A stretch of 64,000 bases of DNA from assembly GCF_030272615.1 (NCBI RefSeq), contig NC_081413.1, forward strand, positions 557,157,136-557,221,135, read 5' to 3'. Positions 59,952-64,000 of this stretch are shown here, piece after piece (position 1 is the stretch's first letter; the number at the start of each line of letters is the position of its first letter). The translations under genes and the position numbers were made by a program. The notes under the pieces were generated by a model, which was not told the origin of the DNA, ran no database searches, and saw only the letters and a program-made list of their open reading frames with translations. This DNA comes from Cryptomeria japonica (taxonomy: Eukaryota; Streptophyta; Pinopsida; Cupressales; Cupressaceae).

Positions 59952-61128
59952 ATGCCAGGGTTGGATCCAGATCTTATTATGCATCACTTAAATGTCAGTC
60001 CAGGAGCCAAACCAGTTAAACAGAAATTAAGGAAGATGCATCCTCATATTGCTCTTCTTGTCAAAATAGAATTAAAGAAATTACTGGACGTGGGATTCAT
60101 CAGACCTATAGCATATCCTCAATGGGTATCAAACATCGTTCCTATTTCCAAACTAAATAAAAGTATCAGAGTATGCACAGACTTTAGAAATCTTAATAAT
60201 GCCTAACCAAAGGATGACTTTCCTTTGCCTAACATTGACATCATTATGGATTTAATTGTTGGACACTCCATGTTTTCTTTAATGGATGGTTTCTCTGAAT
60301 AAAATCAAATTAAAATAGCACCTGAAGACCAAGAAAAGACAACTTTCACATGTCCATGGAGTACTTTCTACTGGAACGTCATGCCTTTTGGACTAAAGAA
60401 CGCAAGTGCTACATATCAGAAAGCTATGACAATGATATTCTATGACATGATGCATACATTCATGGAAGACTATGTGGATGACATATTGGCCAAACATACA
60501 ACAGAGAAGACCATATAGGAATACTAGACAAGATCTTTGACAAGTTAGAACAATACAAGCTATGACTCAATCCCAAGAAATGTGCCTTTGGTGTTACTTC
60601 AAGTAAGTTATTGGGATACATTGTTTCAGCTTGGGGTATCGAATTCGATCCAGCTAAGGTGAAGGCAATCAAGGAAATAACATCTCCTAGGAATATCAAT
60701 CAACTAAGATTACTCCAAGGAAGACTACTGTCAATCAGAAGATTTGTTGCTCAGCTAGCAGATAAATGCCAACCATTTACTCATCTATTGCACAAAGATG
60801 TTAATTTCAAGTGGGACCATCGATGTGAGGACACATTCGACAAGATCAAGGCCTATCCCATGTAACCACCCTTCCTGATGTCACCAATTCTAGGAAAGCC
60901 ATTGTTACTATATGTATCAACCATCAAAGTATCATTAGGAGTTCTTCTTGCACAACATGACAATGAAGGAAAAGAACGACCCATCTACTACATCAGTAGA
61001 ACATTAGTGGGATACGAGATCAACTATTCACCAACAAAAAAAGCATGTTTGGCAGTATTTTTTGCTTCTAAAAAATTAAGACACTATCTACTATCTCACT
61101 CCATCAAGTTGATTGCTAAAATCGATCA
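59952..61128 (+). pseudogene. Tat-like reverse transcriptase and partial RNase H
   Basis: RT begins with MPGLDPDLIMHHLNVSPGAK and PVKQKLRKMHP, then VSNIVPISKLNKSIRVCTDF. After a TAA, PKDDFPLPNID, MPFGLKNASATYQKAM and the catalytic YVDDILAKH box (about 60472-60498) follow. The thumb region SKLLGYIVSAWGIEFDPAKV leads to RNase H (RPIYYISRTLVGYEINYSPT, then CLAVFFASKKLRHYLLSHSI). The reading ends at about 61128 inside RNase H where TGTAGTC starts a new LTR. Stops at about 60204, 60301, 60516 and 60863 show decay. Confidence 0.88.
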
Positions 61129-62619
61129 TGTAGTCACATAAATCCATCTATTTAATTAAATGAATATTTACTGTTTATTTGATTAATAAATCCACTAGCC
61201 AACAGTTAATTAAATTAACATTTAATTAATTCATCCTCAAACATTATGTATTAATTAAATAAATTATTCAATTTATTTTTATTAATTCATTACACCAAAT
61301 TCAAAATCAATTAAATGAATAAATCTTATTTATTTATTTAATTTAATCCCCTTTCCTCTTTTAAATAAATAAATTAAAACATTTATTTAAATCATTAAAC
61401 TCCCCCCACTTGCATTCTCCTATAAATGCAAGTTGCAACCACAAGTTGAAATAAATTAATTTTATTTTAATTTAAATCCTATCTTCCCTCACCCACCAAA
61501 TCCACTTGCAATCCTAAATCCCCTTCTAGACTCTTCTAACCACTTTCTAATCATTCTTAATTATCCTAATCCATCCCCTAAATGTTATCGCATTTCTAAG
61601 CAACTTGAAGTCACTTCTCAAAGACTCCAAAGTCTTTGAAAAATATTTAATGCTTTATGTGCTCAACAAGCTAACCCCTAAAGTCTTCCAAACCACTAAT
61701 GGCTCTTACATGACCATTAATGACTCTTACATAACCATTTATGGTTAAATCTACTTGCACCAATGGTTAGAGACTTTACCTCTAACTCAACCCTCATGTA
61801 ACCCATGTGTCTCTTCAAGCATTTATTGCTTTGACCATGGTTATCCTCACTAACTCTTGCACAAGAGTTTATCCATTGGATAAAGACATTATTTATTGGA
61901 TAATGGCTTTATTCTTTCAACTCAACATTAGCCTTACCTCCCAAGTTAACCCTCAAGTCTTGTCAAGCATTTAATGCTTATTCCCTCTCCTCTCAACCCA
62001 TCTCTTGTTGACATTTGTCATACTAGGATTGGATTGAAAGCCCTCACATGGATCATAAACCCTTCAATCCTAGCCCTTGTTGAGATTACTCAATCTCAAC
62101 CTCCCATTTCTTTATTTTATCTATAAATAGAGCTCATTTCTTCATAATCCAGATCTTGAAAACTTGTATGCATCTAACTAAATTTTAGAGAGCATTTAGC
62201 ATAATCATTTACATTTACTCTTTTGGACTAAAATTAACACTAGATTAGATAATATCTCATTTTTTTTTAGCTTTTTCATGTTTGCATTTTCATGAGCTCT
62301 TATTTTATAATCTTGAATCTCCATAAGACATCCAAAAAAATAGTTCAAAAAGCTACTGAGAGCTACACTTATTTGGGAACTTGGAAAGGAGAGTAACAAG
62401 GGAGGAGAAGCTACAAGCATGGTGGAAGGCATTTGGAGATGTCTTGTTGCATTTCTCAGATTCATTAAGCTTTCTATCTTATGTGTTGCATCTCTCTTGA
62501 TATTCTTAATTAGGCTATTGTTTAAATTGTGATTTGTAAATACTAACACCTGGTTTTGTTGCTTGTTGTTTGTGTTCAACTTTATATTGTCCTAACAATC
62601 TCCTTTTTGCAGAGCATCA
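61129..62619 (+). repeat. 5' LTR (about 1,491 bp) of a tRNA-Trp primed element
   Basis: It starts TGTAGTCACATAAATCC directly after Tat-like RNase H sequence and ends AGAGCATCA, two bases before the primer site. A TATA box (CTATAAATAG) lies near 62121-62130. The first 300 bp are dominated by TTAATTAAAT-type words. The rest of the element lies to the right and probably continues past the window or is itself interrupted near 62955. Confidence 0.7.
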
Positions 62620-62621
62620 TT

Positions 62622-62660
62622 TGGTGAACCCGACGTGAATCGAACACGCAACCTTCTGAT
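62622..62660 (+). other. Extended primer binding site, 39-nt complement of tRNA-Trp 3' half
   Basis: From TGGTGAACCCGACGTGAATC to AACCTTCTGAT the segment is the exact complement of the last 39 nt of plant tRNA-Trp(CCA), CCA tail included (tRNA sequence from my own knowledge). A usual primer site is 10-18 nt. The match covers acceptor stem, T arm, variable loop and 3' anticodon stem, and fails inside the anticodon loop. The 5' half of the tRNA is absent, so it is not a tRNA gene. Confidence 0.8.
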
Positions 62661-62766
62661 ATGATTTTTTGAAACTACTAACATTTTTCCATGTTTTAAT
62701 TGACACACAAGTCATGCTTTAGTGCTTTTGCTCATGCTCTAGCACCTTTGAAAGTTGGCACTTAAG

Positions 62767-62862
62767 CGCTATTGTTCCTAATAATAGCGCTATTATATCT
62801 CAACTGGCGCTATTGTCCTTCTTTTAGCGCTATTAACCATTAAATAGCGCTATCATTTCTTC
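62767..62862. repeat. Short interspersed AGCGCTATT motif, five copies
   Basis: (T/A)AGCGCTAT(T/C) or GGCGCTATT occurs at about 62766, 62789, 62814, 62837 and 62853, each holding the self-complementary core AGCGCT (or GGCGCT). Spacing is 16-25 bp. The motifs lie in the untranslated leader just after the tRNA-Trp primer site; TTTAGTGCTTTTG-like relatives surround it. Confidence 0.7.
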
Positions 62863-62954
62863 CTTTAGCACTTTCAGCTCATTGTTTGACAGAATTAATT
62901 CTGTTCGACAAGGATCTTTTAGTGCTTTTGTTTCTATTTATAGCGTGTTTGAAT

Positions 62955-64000
62955 TGTTGAATACTAAGAGGGGGGTGAATTAGTATACCCAAAAACTTAA
63001 ACAAACTCTTAAGAAGTTTAACTACAAACCGATGTAGTAGATTAAACAATAAACCGGTTAAAACATAAACAAGCCAAATAGAAAATAAAGCACTCACCCA
63101 TAGAAGCACAATCACCATAACACAAGATGTTTTGATGTGGAAACCCAAATGGGAAAAACCATGGTGAGTAAAACTCATAAGTCAACTATCTGCAGAATAG
63201 TAACCAGATCGATTATGGTCAAATCGGTTAAGGCCTTACAACATTCTTCACGAGAATAGATCTTGTTAGGAATCCATATCTCTGTTATGAGATAAGTCCT
63301 GCTAAAGACTACCCTGTTAGAGGATTTTAGATCCACAACTGTGAACCACCTTGTTAGAGGATTTTCAATAGGCTTGGTTGGGCCTACCTGGTTAAGAGTT
63401 TCAGACTTGTCGAAGATATTAGTAATCAACAAGTGAATGATCTAGATAGAAGCATAGAATGCTTAATTAGATCCTTGAAAACTCCTTGTTAATGCATTCC
63501 AGCATTACTTCAGTCTTCTATATTTTGCACTCTCTATCTCTGTTGTGAGAGACCTTTTCTCGCACAGACCTAATCTTTTTTTTTTACGATCGCACACAAC
63601 ATCTCTCTTAAAACCCTAAACATGATGTCCTCATATAGGAACTTGATTTCATGTCGGTCCAATAAGATTAGACTATAATTTCCTAGGTGTAGTGCATCTA
63701 GACACATTTGGTAACACGACACAGAAACACCGCCAAAGTGTCGGTGGATGATAACTTATCACACATTACAATTATACCGGTTAATAAAGTATACCGATTA
63801 CTGGTTGACAAGTGAAGACTGGAAAACTGGAACATAGTCTTCCGATCAAAAGATTAACTGCTGCTCGGGGTCTTCATTCTGGTTGAGATCTTCATACCGC
63901 TTGGGGTCTTCGGTCATGCTTTTACCGGTAAGCATCTTCTGCAAAACACCGATAGTCTTCAACAAACAAAGACTATACATATTAATGACATACAATACTA
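62955..64000. other. Unassigned repeat-like sequence to the window end
   Basis: A change of composition occurs near TGTTGAATACTAAGAGGGGG (62955). Words built on ACCGGTT/AACCGG recur (63050, 63222, 63776, 63795, 63923), and GTTAGAGGATTTT occurs twice (about 63328 and 63353). Minus-strand frames of about 85-100 codons at 63178-62879 and 63432-63175 have no recognised motif. It is probably part of another transposable element. Confidence 0.35.

Larger units (their letters stand above)
52556..61128 (+). mobile_element. Tat-like Ty3 element with G-patch domain, 3' truncated
   Basis: In order: 5' LTR (52556-53701), primer site (53705-53722), a 2-kb leader, gag (55734-57690), protease (57829-58200), a G-patch-like domain (58519-58761), an acidic spacer (to about 59950), reverse transcriptase with YVDD and the first part of RNase H (59952-61128). 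It stops at 61129 where another LTR begins, so integrase and 3' LTR are missing or displaced beyond the window. It is inserted in a minus-strand copia pol. Many stops and frameshifts show that it is dead. Assignment to the Tat/Athila side of Ty3 rests on the gag, zinc-finger and protease layout. Confidence 0.8.

Noticed and set aside
62622-62660. A tRNA-Trp gene or tRNA-derived SINE head on the minus strand
   Set aside because: Only the 3' half with a CCA tail is present. Nuclear tRNA genes do not encode CCA, and the 5' half with A box is absent. Its position two bases after an LTR end fits a primer site.
62879-63432. Two adjacent minus-strand frames (99 and 85 codons) as a host gene
   Set aside because: No recognisable domain, no splice context, and the region has repeated short words (ACCGGTT, GTTAGAGGATTTT) typical of transposon untranslated sequence.

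Overview
This window looks like nuclear DNA from a seed plant with a large, repeat-rich genome. It is AT-rich, contains almost no intact host gene, and consists mostly of nested LTR retrotransposons and L1-type LINE fragments with typical plant signatures: an initiator-Met tRNA primer site, Ty3 chromodomains, Tat/Athila-like gag and protease, and Ty1/copia RNase H. A gymnosperm is possible, but nothing in the sequence settles the species. No rRNA gene, complete tRNA gene, CRISPR array, bacterial operon or plastid gene was recognised.

Layout. 1-939: 3' end of a Ty1/copia element. 980-1142: an exon-like host remnant. 1211-2300: a probable solo LTR. 3676-8658: a non-autonomous element with copia-type LTRs and a Met primer site but no recognisable polymerase; its 3' LTR is cut off by a chromovirus integrase/chromodomain fragment (8659-10053). 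11759-14756: a head-to-tail duplication of about 1.5 kb of non-coding sequence. 16512-25993: the 3' part of a LINE (RNase H, an unknown ORF, poly-A tail) split by a complete 7.8-kb Ty3 chromovirus (17745-25578) with a perfect 5-bp target duplication.

26469-37824: a gag/protease-only Ty3-like element, itself split by a relative in the opposite orientation (30174-37245) that has two LTRs, a tRNA-Trp primer site and a polypurine tract. 37871-38301: a decayed LTR end with a long tRNA-Trp-like primer site. 39440-43120: a minus-strand LINE split by a block of about 2.2 kb that holds an array of 33-bp imperfect palindromes (40902-41478).

45480-64000 is a staircase of insertions: a LARD-like element with a Q-rich gag-like reading (minus), entered by a copia element (minus, from 50451), entered by a Tat-like Ty3 element with a G-patch domain (plus, from 52556), entered by another LTR element (from 61129) whose primer site matches 39 nt of tRNA-Trp.

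The genes do not form a cellular pathway. They are replication modules of retroelements (gag, protease, reverse transcriptase, RNase H, integrase) in different stages of decay. The least decayed unit is the chromovirus at 17745-25578. The best candidates for something undescribed are the tRNA-Trp-primed elements with a half-tRNA-length primer site, the gag-only family nested in its own relative, and the palindrome array.
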